Shown here: one piece after another, positions 36,045 through 44,571 of the stretch
Layout: every line of letters begins with the position of its first letter
Position numbering within the stretch: position 1 is the stretch's first letter
Source: CAWAND01 sp963797485
GTDB lineage: Bacteria; Chloroflexota; Anaerolineae; Anaerolineales; E44-bin32
NCBI GenBank assembly: GCA_963797485.1
Contig: CAWCPF010000002.1
Span: 372,001-436,000, forward strand
Reading direction: 5' to 3'
DNA: 64,000 bases
The notes under the pieces: generated by a model
Database searches by the model: none
Seen by the model: only the letters and a program-made list of their open reading frames with translations
What the model was told of the DNA's origin: nothing
Translations under genes and position numbers: made by a program

Positions 36045-39000
36045 ATGGCCGCTCTGCCGCCTGGCTGGCTCGGAATCATCCTGCTCTTGGCCGGGAGTGT
36101 GCTGGCCGCCGGAGCCTGGCTGGCCGCCCGCCCCTTGGCCTCCCGGCTCCACCGCCGCTCCGGACCTCCCCACCCGCCGCCGCTCCACATTGACATCGAA
36201 CCGTCTGAGCACGCCGTGATCGTCGCTCGTCCGGGGGGTCGCGTGGTGTACGTCAACGCGCGCGCCCGGGCCTGGTTCGGGCTCGACGGCGAGGCCCCCG
36301 ATCTCCACCGCCTGGCCCAGGCAGTTCGGCCCCGCGACCTGTTCCTCGAGTTGTTTGCCGACGAGGGCCGCGCTCGCCTGTCAATCGCCGAGCGAGCCGT
36401 CGAGGCCGTCTCCAACCGCGTCCCGCTTTCCGCTGAGCCGGCCCTGGTCATCACTCTCGAGCCGCTGCAGGCCGAAGCCCCGGGGAAAGCCGGCGGCCTG
36501 GGCGACCTGCTGACGATCGACAGCCTGCTGAATTTCAGCCAGGCGATCACCGACCGCGGCACCGTCGGCGAGACCGCCCAGGCCATCCTGGACTCGCTGC
36601 CAGGATTGCTGCCCACCGACATGATCGAGCTCAATCTGTGGGACGAGCTGAGCCAGACCCTCAAACCCTTTAGGGCCGCCTCCGCCCGGCGCAGCCAGTT
36701 CGCCGGGCCGAGCCTCCCCGAGGTCTACCGGGTCGGCGAGGGCTTCACCGGCTGGCTGGCCGTCCACCGCCAGGCCCTGTTCGTGCCCGACATGGACCAG
36801 GCGCGTGACATCGAGCCCAAAGTTGATCGGGCGCGATTCCCCTTCCAGGCGTATCTGGGCGTCCCGCTTCAGTTCGGCAGCACCTTCATTGGCAGCCTGG
36901 AGATCGCCCACTCGCTGGCGCACACCTACGACCAGCGGCACCGCATGCTGCTGGAGCTCATGGGCGCCCAGGCGGCGGCCGCGCTGCACAACGCCGGGCT
37001 GTACGAAAGCCATCAGCGGTCTCGCCGCGAGCTGGTAGGCCTGTCGCAACTGGCCCATGCCCTCACCGCCGCCTCGACCGGCGGCGAGCTGTACGAGCAC
37101 CTGGGCGGTACAGTCGCCCGCCTGCTCGAGGCCGATGTGGCCGGTTTCCTCAGCTATTCCAGCCCGCGCTCGGCCTTGATCGGACAAACGCCCTTCGTCG
37201 GGCTGTCCCCCGAGTTCGTCGAGCGGCGGCTGCGGCTGCCGGCTGGCGCCGGCAGCGCCACTGAGCGCTGGCTCCACGCCGGTGGCCCGCTCGACGCGGC
37301 TAACCCCCTGGATGATCGCCTGGTTCAATCTATGGACCTCGATGAAGCCGTCAGCGCCGGAGGCTGGGGACACCTGATCCTGGCCCCCGTGCGCTCGTCC
37401 GGTAAGCCGCTCGGCGCCGTTCTGGCCGCCTGGCCGGAGGGCCAGCCGCATCCCGGACCCGAAGCCGCCAATCTGGTCTCGATCCTGGCCGCTCAAAGCG
37501 CCGCCCTGATCGAAAACGCCCAATTGCTGCAGGCGGCTCAGCGCCGCGCCGAACAGGCCGACTCGCTCCGGCGAGTGTCCGGCCTGAGCGCCCGAAGCGG
37601 GACCCTGGATGAGAACCTGATCGCGGCTATGGACGAGCTGGTCGCCAGCTTGGAGCTCGATTTTGCTGTGCTGTTGCTGGCCGATGAGGCCGGCCCGGCC
37701 CTTCGCCCGCATGGACCCTCCGCCCACGGACTGGAACTCGACGAACTGATTCTGGCCGCCGCACCAGCTTTATCGGCTCCGCGCGCCTCCGGACCGCGTG
37801 CCGTGTATGCCCTCACCCCGGTGGTCTACGATCAAGCCCGCGATGCCGAGCCACCGGCCGTGTACCGCGATTTGATCGCCAAGAAGCAGGCCGGCAGCCT
37901 GGCAGCCATCCCGATCATCTCCCGGCAGCAGGCACTGGGTGAGCTGCTCATCGGCCAGGCCCGGACCGGCGGCCTGAGCCGCCCCGAGATCGACCTGGCG
38001 ACCGCCTTCGCCGGGCAGCTGGCGGGTTCGCTCCGCCAGGCGCGCCTGGCGGAACAAACCGACGCCAGCCTGCGCCAGCGCGTCGACCAGCTCTCTGCCG
38101 TGACCCGTCTGAGCCAGGCGCTGGCCAGCCAGACCGACCTGGGCGCGCTGCTGCTGACGGTGCATTCCGAGGCCGTCCGCGCCACCGGCGCCGACTGTGG
38201 CTGGACGGTTCTCTTTCCATCGGCCGAAGGCGGCCAGCCCCAGGTGCTGGGCGCCTCCGCCGAGCACCCCGCGCCAGAGTTGGACCTCCTGCGCGAGTGG
38301 GCGGAGGCCCCCGTTCCGCACATCGATGATCGACCCGCAGCCAACGACCCGGCAATCCACAACGGGCTGAACTCGGCCCTGGTCATCCCCATCCGGCACC
38401 ACGACCGGCCGGCAGGGTTGATCCACCTGCACAGCCGCCAGCCCGGCCATTTTGACGACGCCAGCCTGCGCTTCGCCGAGGGTCTGGCCAGCCAGGTGGC
38501 CGCCGCCATGGACACCGCTGATCTGCGGTTGGAGCAGGAACACCTGGTCCAGGCCACCCGCCGCCGCTCCGAAGGACTCAACCGCCTGCTCCAGATCACC
38601 CAGTCCTTCCGCCCCGACCAGCCTCTTGAGGTCACCCTCGACGGTTTGGCGCGTTTCCTGGCCGAAACAGCCGGCCTGTCCCGGGTGCAGGTCTTCACAC
38701 TCAGCGCCCAGGGCCAGGAACTCCGTCCGGCGGCTCAGGCGCCGGCCAGCGCGGGCGACAGCCCCTTCCCGGACTCGGATTGGGCTCAGGTTGAGCCCCG
38801 GCTGAAGACCGCCGAGCAGGTCGGCCTTGTTCATTGGCTGCCAGGCGAACCGCGCGGTCTGGTCCCCCTGATCGATCGCGCCCGCCAACCGATGGGTCTT
38901 ATCGTGCTCGATGCGGCCCCAGATCGCGCTGGGCAGGACCTGCCGGCCGAGGCCCCGCTGGATGCCGTCGTGCGGCAGATCGTGGCGGCCATGGAGAGCA

Positions 39001-41894
39001 CCGGCCTGTATCGGCAGATGCGGGCCGGACAGCACGGCCTGGAACAGACCCTGTCGGAGCTGCGCGCCGAGCACGACAGCCTGCAGCGGACCTCCCGCCA
39101 GTTGGCGGAATCGGACCAGCAGGCGCAAGCCGAAGCCAAGGACCTGGCTGCCCAAGCGCGGCGCATTTTGGCGGTGGACCGCATCGCCCGGGCTGCCAGT
39201 GCGCAAGACGACCGCATGGGCATCCTGGGCGCGCTGGCGCGCGGCTGCCGCGAAGAATTCATGGCCGACGTGGTCCTGATCGCCCAAACCGAACAGTCAG
39301 ATGTCACCCTCAGCCTGGCCGAGGGCGAGCTGTCCGAATCGCTCCATTTCGAGCCGCTCTTCAGCCAGTTCAACCCGCTGCGCACGGCCGCCCTGTCCAA
39401 CCAGGCCGTGCTCATCGAGCGCCTCCCGGACGACCACAACTGGGGGGCATCCCCGCTGCTGCGGGCCCTGGGGGCCTACTCGGCCACCGCCGTGCCCATC
39501 CCGAGGTCCGACGCGCCCTCGGCGGCCATCTTGCTGGTTCGCCGCGATCCGGCCGCTCCATCCTTTTCTCAGGCGGATGTGGATGCCCTGATCGACCTCA
39601 TGCCGGCCATCGGCCGCGATCTGAGCCGGGGCCAGCTCCTGGAAACCATCGAAACCCGCCTGGCCGAGGGCCAGCTGCTGCTTGAGTTCGGCCAACACGT
39701 TGGCTCGCTCGATGCCCGCCAAGTCCTCAACCACCTGGCCGACGGCCTGCGCCGCTCGATGCCCGCCACCCAGGCCGCCGCGCTGTGTCTGTGGGATCCC
39801 GAGATTCACGGCCTGCGGGTGGCCGCCCTGTCGGGATACCTTCTCCCCGAAGCCCTGCTAGACCTGCGCCTGCAGCCGGGCGAGGGCTTGCCCGGCAAGG
39901 TCTACGCCGCCGGCGCCAGTATCATCTGGGACGACGTGCATCCTGGGCAAGACTTGAACTACAGCGTCGACCACCTCGAGAGCTACCACCGCGCCACCGG
40001 CGGTCTGCTGCCCGCCAGCGCGCTGGGCGTCCCCCTGGCCACCGAGGCCGGGGTGCTGGGGACGATCACGCTCGAGAACTACGCCTCGCCCCACAGCTTC
40101 ACCGAGGCCGATGCCGCCTTCGTGACCTCGCTCGCCAGCCAGGCGGCGCTCACCGTGCAAAACGCGCGCCTATTCGAGCAGGCTCAGCGCGCCAGCCAGG
40201 AGCTCGAGCAGCGCGTCGCCGAGCGCACCGAAGAGCTGGCCCGCGAGCACGAGCTCACCGAGGCGCTGCTGCGCATTACCGCCGAGCTGGCCAGCAGTCT
40301 GGATCTCGACCGGGTGCTCAACCGCGCCCTATCGCTGGTCAACGAGGTCGTCGGAGCCGACCGCGGCGTGATCCTGCTCATGGCGCCGGACAGCGACCAG
40401 CTGGTGCTGCGGGCAGCCATCGGCCCCGAGCATCCCCTGCCTCCCGGCGGACGTCCGTCCCCATACGTCAAGGGGCAGGGCCTTGCCGGCTGGGTCATCG
40501 AGCGCGGCGAGCCGGTCCTGATCGAGGACTTGCCGCAGGATCCGCGCTGGGTGCGCTACCGCGACCCGGTCGAGGAACACCGCAGCGCGCTGGCGGTGCC
40601 GCTGCTGGTCAGCCAGGACTTGATTGGGGCCATGATGCTGTTCAGCTCGCAGGCGTATGCTTTCGACGCCGACCAACTGCGCCTGCTCTCGGCCGCCGGC
40701 CACCAGGTGGCGGCGGCGGTCAACAACGCCGAGCTCTACCGCTTGATCCGCGACCAGGCCGAGCGGCTGGGATCGCTGCTGCGCGAGCAGCAAATCGAGG
40801 CCAGCAAGTCGCGCGCCATTCTGGAGTCGATCGCCGACGGTGTGATCGTCACCGACGCGGACCATCAGGTGGTGCTGTTCAACGCCTCGGCCGAGCGCAT
40901 TCTGCGCCTCGATCGCCAGGCGGTCGTCGACCAGGCGGCGGTTGATTTCATTGGCGTCTACGGCGCCGCCGGCCGGCGCTGGGTCGAGGCCGTCCAGGCC
41001 TGGCGCAGCCAGGCGAAGCCGGGTTCGGCGCGCGATGACGTGCTCGACGAGCGCCTCGAGCTCGACGACGACCGCATCGTGGCCGTCAGCGTGGCGCCGG
41101 TCGTGTTGGGCCAGGAATTCCTGGGCACGGTCTCGATCTTCCGCGACATCACACGCGAGGTCGAGGTCGACCAGCTCAAGTCGGAATTCGTGGCCACCGT
41201 GAGCCACGAGCTGCGCACGCCGATGACCTCGGTCAAGGGCTATGTCGAAATGCTGCTCATGGGCGCCGTCGGCGGCATCAACGATGAGCAGCGCCGCTTC
41301 CTGCAGATCATCAAGGGCAACATCGACCGCCTGGGCGGTCTGGTCAACGATCTGCTCGACATCTCCAGGATCGAGTCCGGGCGCGTCACGCTGGACCTGG
41401 AGCAGGTCGATCTGGGCGATATGCTGGCCGAGGTGCGCGAGGTCATGCTGCGCCGCGGCCGGATCGAGAGCAAGCCACTCGACATCGAACTCGAACTGCC
41501 CGAAGCCCTGCCGCCGGCGTGGGCTGATCGGGACCGCCTGCGCCAGATCATCAACAATCTGGTCGAGAACAGCTTCAACTACACCCCGGCCGGCGGGCGC
41601 ATCGATCTGCGCGCCACCGCCGAGGACGGCTGGATCGAGGTGCAAGTAGCCGACAACGGGATCGGCATCCTGCCCGTGGACCTGCCCAAGGTGTTCGAGC
41701 GCTTCTACCGCGGCCAACAGGCGTTGAACCTGTCCGTCGCCGGCACGGGACTGGGGCTGTCGATCGTCAGGCAGCTGATCGACATGCACGGGGGGGAAAT
41801 ACGCATCCAAAGCCAGGGGATCCCGGGCCAGGGAACCGTGTGTACAATAAGGCTTCCAGCCGCGCCCCCATCCGAACCGGGCCGCCCAGCATAG
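36045..41894 (+). CDS. Giant multi-GAF sensor histidine kinase (about eight GAF modules)
   Basis: This 1949-residue membrane histidine kinase has one N-terminal membrane helix (residues 7-30) and a PAS-like domain (about 45-140). About eight GAF or GAF-like domains follow, at roughly 156-315, 328-495, 509-672, 675-838, 845-990, 1040-1198, 1208-1378 and 1398-1572. Short coiled coils separate several (LEQRVAERTEELAREHELTE). A second PAS domain lies at about 1590-1708. HisKA has the phospho-acceptor His at 1721 in VSHELRTPMTSVKGY. The ATPase N-box is NNLVENSFNYTP, with G boxes DNGIGIL and GTGLGLS. It ends nine bases before a CheY-like regulator. Bound ligands are unknown; no bilin-type Cys or haem motif was noted. 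Confidence 0.92.
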   Translation: MAALPPGWLGIILLLAGSVLAAGAWLAARPLASRLHRRSGPPHPPPLHIDIEPSEHAVIVARPGGRVVYVNARARAWFGLDGEAPDLHRLAQAVRPRDLFLELFADEGRARLSIAERAVEAVSNRVPLSAEPALVITLEPLQAEAPGKAGGLGDLLTIDSLLNFSQAITDRGTVGETAQAILDSLPGLLPTDMIELNLWDELSQTLKPFRAASARRSQFAGPSLPEVYRVGEGFTGWLAVHRQALFVPDMDQARDIEPKVDRARFPFQAYLGVPLQFGSTFIGSLEIAHSLAHTYDQRHRMLLELMGAQAAAALHNAGLYESHQRSRRELVGLSQLAHALTAASTGGELYEHLGGTVARLLEADVAGFLSYSSPRSALIGQTPFVGLSPEFVERRLRLPAGAGSATERWLHAGGPLDAANPLDDRLVQSMDLDEAVSAGGWGHLILAPVRSSGKPLGAVLAAWPEGQPHPGPEAANLVSILAAQSAALIENAQLLQAAQRRAEQADSLRRVSGLSARSGTLDENLIAAMDELVASLELDFAVLLLADEAGPALRPHGPSAHGLELDELILAAAPALSAPRASGPRAVYALTPVVYDQARDAEPPAVYRDLIAKKQAGSLAAIPIISRQQALGELLIGQARTGGLSRPEIDLATAFAGQLAGSLRQARLAEQTDASLRQRVDQLSAVTRLSQALASQTDLGALLLTVHSEAVRATGADCGWTVLFPSAEGGQPQVLGASAEHPAPELDLLREWAEAPVPHIDDRPAANDPAIHNGLNSALVIPIRHHDRPAGLIHLHSRQPGHFDDASLRFAEGLASQVAAAMDTADLRLEQEHLVQATRRRSEGLNRLLQITQSFRPDQPLEVTLDGLARFLAETAGLSRVQVFTLSAQGQELRPAAQAPASAGDSPFPDSDWAQVEPRLKTAEQVGLVHWLPGEPRGLVPLIDRARQPMGLIVLDAAPDRAGQDLPAEAPLDAVVRQIVAAMESTGLYRQMRAGQHGLEQTLSELRAEHDSLQRTSRQLAESDQQAQAEAKDLAAQARRILAVDRIARAASAQDDRMGILGALARGCREEFMADVVLIAQTEQSDVTLSLAEGELSESLHFEPLFSQFNPLRTAALSNQAVLIERLPDDHNWGASPLLRALGAYSATAVPIPRSDAPSAAILLVRRDPAAPSFSQADVDALIDLMPAIGRDLSRGQLLETIETRLAEGQLLLEFGQHVGSLDARQVLNHLADGLRRSMPATQAAALCLWDPEIHGLRVAALSGYLLPEALLDLRLQPGEGLPGKVYAAGASIIWDDVHPGQDLNYSVDHLESYHRATGGLLPASALGVPLATEAGVLGTITLENYASPHSFTEADAAFVTSLASQAALTVQNARLFEQAQRASQELEQRVAERTEELAREHELTEALLRITAELASSLDLDRVLNRALSLVNEVVGADRGVILLMAPDSDQLVLRAAIGPEHPLPPGGRPSPYVKGQGLAGWVIERGEPVLIEDLPQDPRWVRYRDPVEEHRSALAVPLLVSQDLIGAMMLFSSQAYAFDADQLRLLSAAGHQVAAAVNNAELYRLIRDQAERLGSLLREQQIEASKSRAILESIADGVIVTDADHQVVLFNASAERILRLDRQAVVDQAAVDFIGVYGAAGRRWVEAVQAWRSQAKPGSARDDVLDERLELDDDRIVAVSVAPVVLGQEFLGTVSIFRDITREVEVDQLKSEFVATVSHELRTPMTSVKGYVEMLLMGAVGGINDEQRRFLQIIKGNIDRLGGLVNDLLDISRIESGRVTLDLEQVDLGDMLAEVREVMLRRGRIESKPLDIELELPEALPPAWADRDRLRQIINNLVENSFNYTPAGGRIDLRATAEDGWIEVQVADNGIGILPVDLPKVFERFYRGQQALNLSVAGTGLGLSIVRQLIDMHGGEIRIQSQGIPGQGTVCTIRLPAAPPSEPGRPA

Positions 41895-41903
41895 GAAGGG
41901 CCC

Positions 41904-42290
41904 ATGCCGAAGATTTTCATTGCCGAAGACGAGCGCGACATCCGTGACTTGATCATCTTCACGCTGCGCTACCACGGCTTCGACGTGTCCGCCGCCACCA
42001 ACGGCGAGGAAGCTCTGGAGCTGGCGTTGTCGGAGCACCCCGATCTGATCATCCTCGACGTGCGCATGCCGCGCATGACCGGCTACGACGTCTGCCGCCA
42101 GCTCAAGGCCAACATGGCCACCGAACACATCCCGGTGGCGTTCCTGTCGGCCAAGGGGCAGGAAGCCGAAGTCCAGGCCGGGCTGGATGCCGGCGCCATC
42201 GCCTACATCCTCAAACCCTTTGCGCCCGACGAGCTGGTCAAGCGCGTCAAGGAGTTCCTAAAAGAACAACCACCCAGCGCCGGCGGCTGA
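41904..42290 (+). CDS. CheY-like single-domain response regulator
   Basis: This 128-residue stand-alone receiver has acidic pocket IAEDERD, phospho-acceptor Asp in LIILDVRMPRMTGY, Ser in VAFLSAKG and Lys in ILKPFAPDEL. It directly follows the multi-GAF kinase, so it is the likely phosphorylation partner. With no output domain, it must act by protein contacts. A run of repeats and then the thiamine genes follow. Confidence 0.93.
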   Translation: MPKIFIAEDERDIRDLIIFTLRYHGFDVSAATNGEEALELALSEHPDLIILDVRMPRMTGYDVCRQLKANMATEHIPVAFLSAKGQEAEVQAGLDAGAIAYILKPFAPDELVKRVKEFLKEQPPSAGG

Positions 42291-42475
42291 GGGCCAGGCG
42301 CTGTCCAAGACCTCGTGGGAAGCATCATCGAAGATGAGCCCAAGGGGGAGCAAGTGAGGCGCCTCGAACCGCGTCTTGGCGCGCCGAACGCTTGACCCCC
42401 ACCCCTGGCCCCTCCCCCAGGGTTGAAGGCTCACATGAACCCCGGTGAAAACCCTCGACGAGGGGATGAAGATCA

Positions 42476-42590
42476 AAGGAGAAGGGTGAGCTTCGCTCAC
42501 CCTTCTCCTTATGAAACCTCTCCCCCTCTCCGCCTAGACAACGACAAGGATCCACTTGGCTCCCAGCGGAGAGGGGGTCGGGGGGTGAGG
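42476..42590. repeat. Modular intergenic repeat, copy 4 (115 bp)
   Basis: A 16-bp perfect hairpin (arms 42476-42491 and 42495-42510, loop TTC) is followed by CCCCCTCTCCGCC ... GCGGAGAGGGGG and ends GGGGTGAGG at 42590. Part of a related element, CCCCTCCCCCAGGG, lies just before at about 42410. The gap 42291-42683 holds no gene I can support. Confidence 0.82.
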
Positions 42591-42659
42591 CCGAAGGCGC
42601 TTTCTGGCAAGAGCCAAGGTCGCACGCCCAAAGTGCCGATAGGACGAGGCGAACACGGT

Positions 42660-42689
42660 TTGACCCCCGGAGCCCAAATCGGCTATAGT
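42660..42689 (+). promoter_or_regulatory. Promoter of thiamine operon
   Basis: TTGACC (42660-42665) and TATAGT (42684-42689) are 18 bases apart; transcription would begin around 42696, just before the riboswitch. Confidence 0.6.
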
Positions 42690-42704
42690 GAAGGAGATTG
42701 AAAA

Positions 42705-42796
42705 CCTAACGGGGAGCTCGGAGCGTTCGGGCTGAGAGGAGGGATCCGTCCTCGACCCGTCGAACCTGATCCGGATAATGCCGGCGGAGGGATGAC
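42705..42796 (+). promoter_or_regulatory. TPP (THI-box) riboswitch
   Basis: The conserved core is present: ACGGGGAGC (42709-42717), CGGGCTGAGA (42728-42737), ACCCGTCGAACCTGA (42755-42769) and CCGGATAATGCCGG (42771-42784), with GGAGGGA closing the 3' side. It precedes thiN and the thiBPQ transporter genes, matching known TPP control of thiamine salvage. Confidence 0.93.
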
Positions 42797-42808
42797 CGAA
42801 CGCACCCA

Positions 42809-42841
42809 GCCCTCCGGCCAAGCCAGGAGGGCGCTCTTTTT
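42809..42841 (+). terminator. Riboswitch expression platform: terminator hairpin overlapping the Shine-Dalgarno
   Basis: GCCCTCC (42809-42815) pairs with GGAGGGC (42826-42832), followed by CTTTTTG. The 3' arm contains AGGAGG (42825-42830), nine bases before TTG 42840, a standard ribosome-binding spacing. One hairpin could therefore both terminate transcription and hide the ribosome-binding site when TPP is bound. Which mode is used cannot be told by eye. Confidence 0.65.
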
Positions 42842-43505
42842 GTCCACCGCGGTGATCTTCGCCAACGGCGATTTCCAACCGCCCCAGCTGGGCCGGCCGT
42901 GGCTGCCGGACAGCCCCGTGATCATCGCCGCCGATGGCGGCGGACGCCACTGCCGGGCCCTCGGCATCGAACCCGATATCGTCATCGGAGACTTCAATTC
43001 GCTGCCCGGGGCGGAGGTTGAAGCGCTGGCCGCCGCTGGGGCCGAGGTCATGCGCCACCCGCCCGAGAAGGATGCCACCGACCTGGAGCTGGCGCTCGAC
43101 CTGGCCGCCGCACGCGGCCTGACGGACGTGATCGTGCTGGGCGCCATCGGCGACCGCTGGGACCAGTCGCTGGCCAACTTCCTGATGCTGGCGGCCAAGA
43201 CCCCGCCGGACGGCACGCTCTGCTACCTGGACGGGATCCAGGAAGCCCGCCTGATCCGCGCCGGTGAAACCGTGTCTATCCAGGGCGCCGTCGGCGACGT
43301 TGTGTCGCTCATCCCGCTGCCGGGCGACGCGACCGGCGTCACCACGCGCGGCCTGGCTTATCCCCTCGAACACGGCCGGCTGGTCTTCGGGGCCACCCGC
43401 GGCGTGAGCAACGTCCTGCAGGACGATCTCGCCCAAGTGGCTGTCGAAGGCGGCTCGCTGGTGTGCCTGATCTCGCACGTCGCCGCGCAGGCGGCGGACG
43501 GCTAG
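42840..43505 (+). CDS. thiN: Thiamine pyrophosphokinase
   Basis: ThiN converts thiamine to the cofactor TPP using ATP (about 221 residues). Motifs are VIFANGDFQPPQL at the N-terminus, IIAADGGGRHCRALGIEPDIVIGDFNS (ADGG and GDFxS metal/ATP loops), EKDATDLELAL (the family signature KDxTD) and VLGAIGDRWDQSLANFLML. TTG 42840 is chosen because AGGAGG precedes it by nine bases and homologous proteins begin near VIFANG. The longer reading from ATG 42792 would start inside the riboswitch and be translated across the terminator hairpin. GTG 42852 is another possibility. Regulated by the TPP riboswitch and first gene of the transport operon. Confidence 0.9.
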   Translation: MSTAVIFANGDFQPPQLGRPWLPDSPVIIAADGGGRHCRALGIEPDIVIGDFNSLPGAEVEALAAAGAEVMRHPPEKDATDLELALDLAAARGLTDVIVLGAIGDRWDQSLANFLMLAAKTPPDGTLCYLDGIQEARLIRAGETVSIQGAVGDVVSLIPLPGDATGVTTRGLAYPLEHGRLVFGATRGVSNVLQDDLAQVAVEGGSLVCLISHVAAQAADG

Positions 43506-43515
43506 GAGGTTTCGA

Positions 43516-44571
43516 ATGAAGACAGTCTTCCCCGGATGGCTCGCGATCGCCCTGCTGGCGGCGGCCTGCGGCGGCGCGCCGGCGGCCAGCCCCACCCCCG
43601 CCGCCCCGCCCGTCCTGACGGTCATGACCCACGACTCGTTCGAAGTCTCGGCCGATGTGGTGGACCAGTTCAAGCAGGCCACCGGCGCCGACGTGCAGTT
43701 CTTCAAGGCCGGCGACGCCGGCACGATGCTCAACAAGGCCATCCTGTCCAAGGACAACCCGCTGGCCGATGTGCTGTACGGGGTGGACAACACCTTCCTC
43801 AGCCGGGCGCTCAGCGAGGGGATCTTCGTGCCGTATGACTTCCCGGCGCTGGCCGGGGTGCCTGCCGAATTCCAGCTCGACCCGCAGCACCGTGCCCTGC
43901 CCGTCGATTACGGCGACGTGTGCCTGAATCTCGACCTCGGGTACTTCCAGGCGGCCGGGCTCCAGCCCCCAGGGTCGCTCGAGGATCTGCTCAAGCCAGA
44001 CTACAAGGACCTGCTGTTGGTCGAGAACCCGGCCACCTCGTCACCCGGCCTGGCCTTTCTGCTGGCCACCATCGGCCATTTCGGCCCGCAGGCTTATCTG
44101 AACTACTGGCAGGGCCTGGTCGACAACGGCGTGCAGGTGGAAAACGACTGGGACACCGCCTATTACACCGACTTCAGCTTGCACGGCGGCCAACGCCCGA
44201 TCGTCGTGTCCTACGGCTCCAGCCCGCCGGCCGAGGTCTACTTCGCCGATCCGCAGCCTGACCAGGCGCCGACCGGGGTGGTCACCGGCGGGGACAGCTG
44301 CTTCCGGCAGATCGAGTTCGTGGGCGTGCTGGCCGGAACGGAGCATGCGGACCTGGCGCACGCCTGGGTGGACTTCATGCTGTCGACCGCCTTCCAGGAG
44401 GACATGCCGCTCAACATGTTCGTGTTCCCGGTCAACCCCGACGCCCAACTGCCGGATGTGTTCACCAAGTTCATGAGCCTGCCGGACCACACCGCCCAGG
44501 TCCCGCCGGACGTGATCGCCTCCAATCGAGACGCGTGGATTCAGGCGTGGACCCAGACCGTCCTGCGCTGA
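43516..44571 (+). CDS. thiB: Thiamine ABC transporter, substrate-binding lipoprotein
   Basis: This 351-residue periplasmic-type thiamine-binding protein has a signal and lipobox (ALLAAAC, Cys near residue 17) followed by an Ala/Pro linker. The fold is that of type II binding proteins: LTVMTHDSFEVSADVVDQF, DVLYGVDNTFLSRAL, VDYGDVCLNLD and PATSSPGLAFLLATI match ThiB/TbpA. AGGAGG (43505-43510) precedes the ATG closely. It is followed by the permease gene, which overlaps its 3' end. Confidence 0.93.
   Translation: MKTVFPGWLAIALLAAACGGAPAASPTPAAPPVLTVMTHDSFEVSADVVDQFKQATGADVQFFKAGDAGTMLNKAILSKDNPLADVLYGVDNTFLSRALSEGIFVPYDFPALAGVPAEFQLDPQHRALPVDYGDVCLNLDLGYFQAAGLQPPGSLEDLLKPDYKDLLLVENPATSSPGLAFLLATIGHFGPQAYLNYWQGLVDNGVQVENDWDTAYYTDFSLHGGQRPIVVSYGSSPPAEVYFADPQPDQAPTGVVTGGDSCFRQIEFVGVLAGTEHADLAHAWVDFMLSTAFQEDMPLNMFVFPVNPDAQLPDVFTKFMSLPDHTAQVPPDVIASNRDAWIQAWTQTVLR

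Noticed and set aside
40329..42128. 599-residue minus-strand frame
   Set aside because: Antisense of the multi-GAF kinase; composition is that of a shadow frame.
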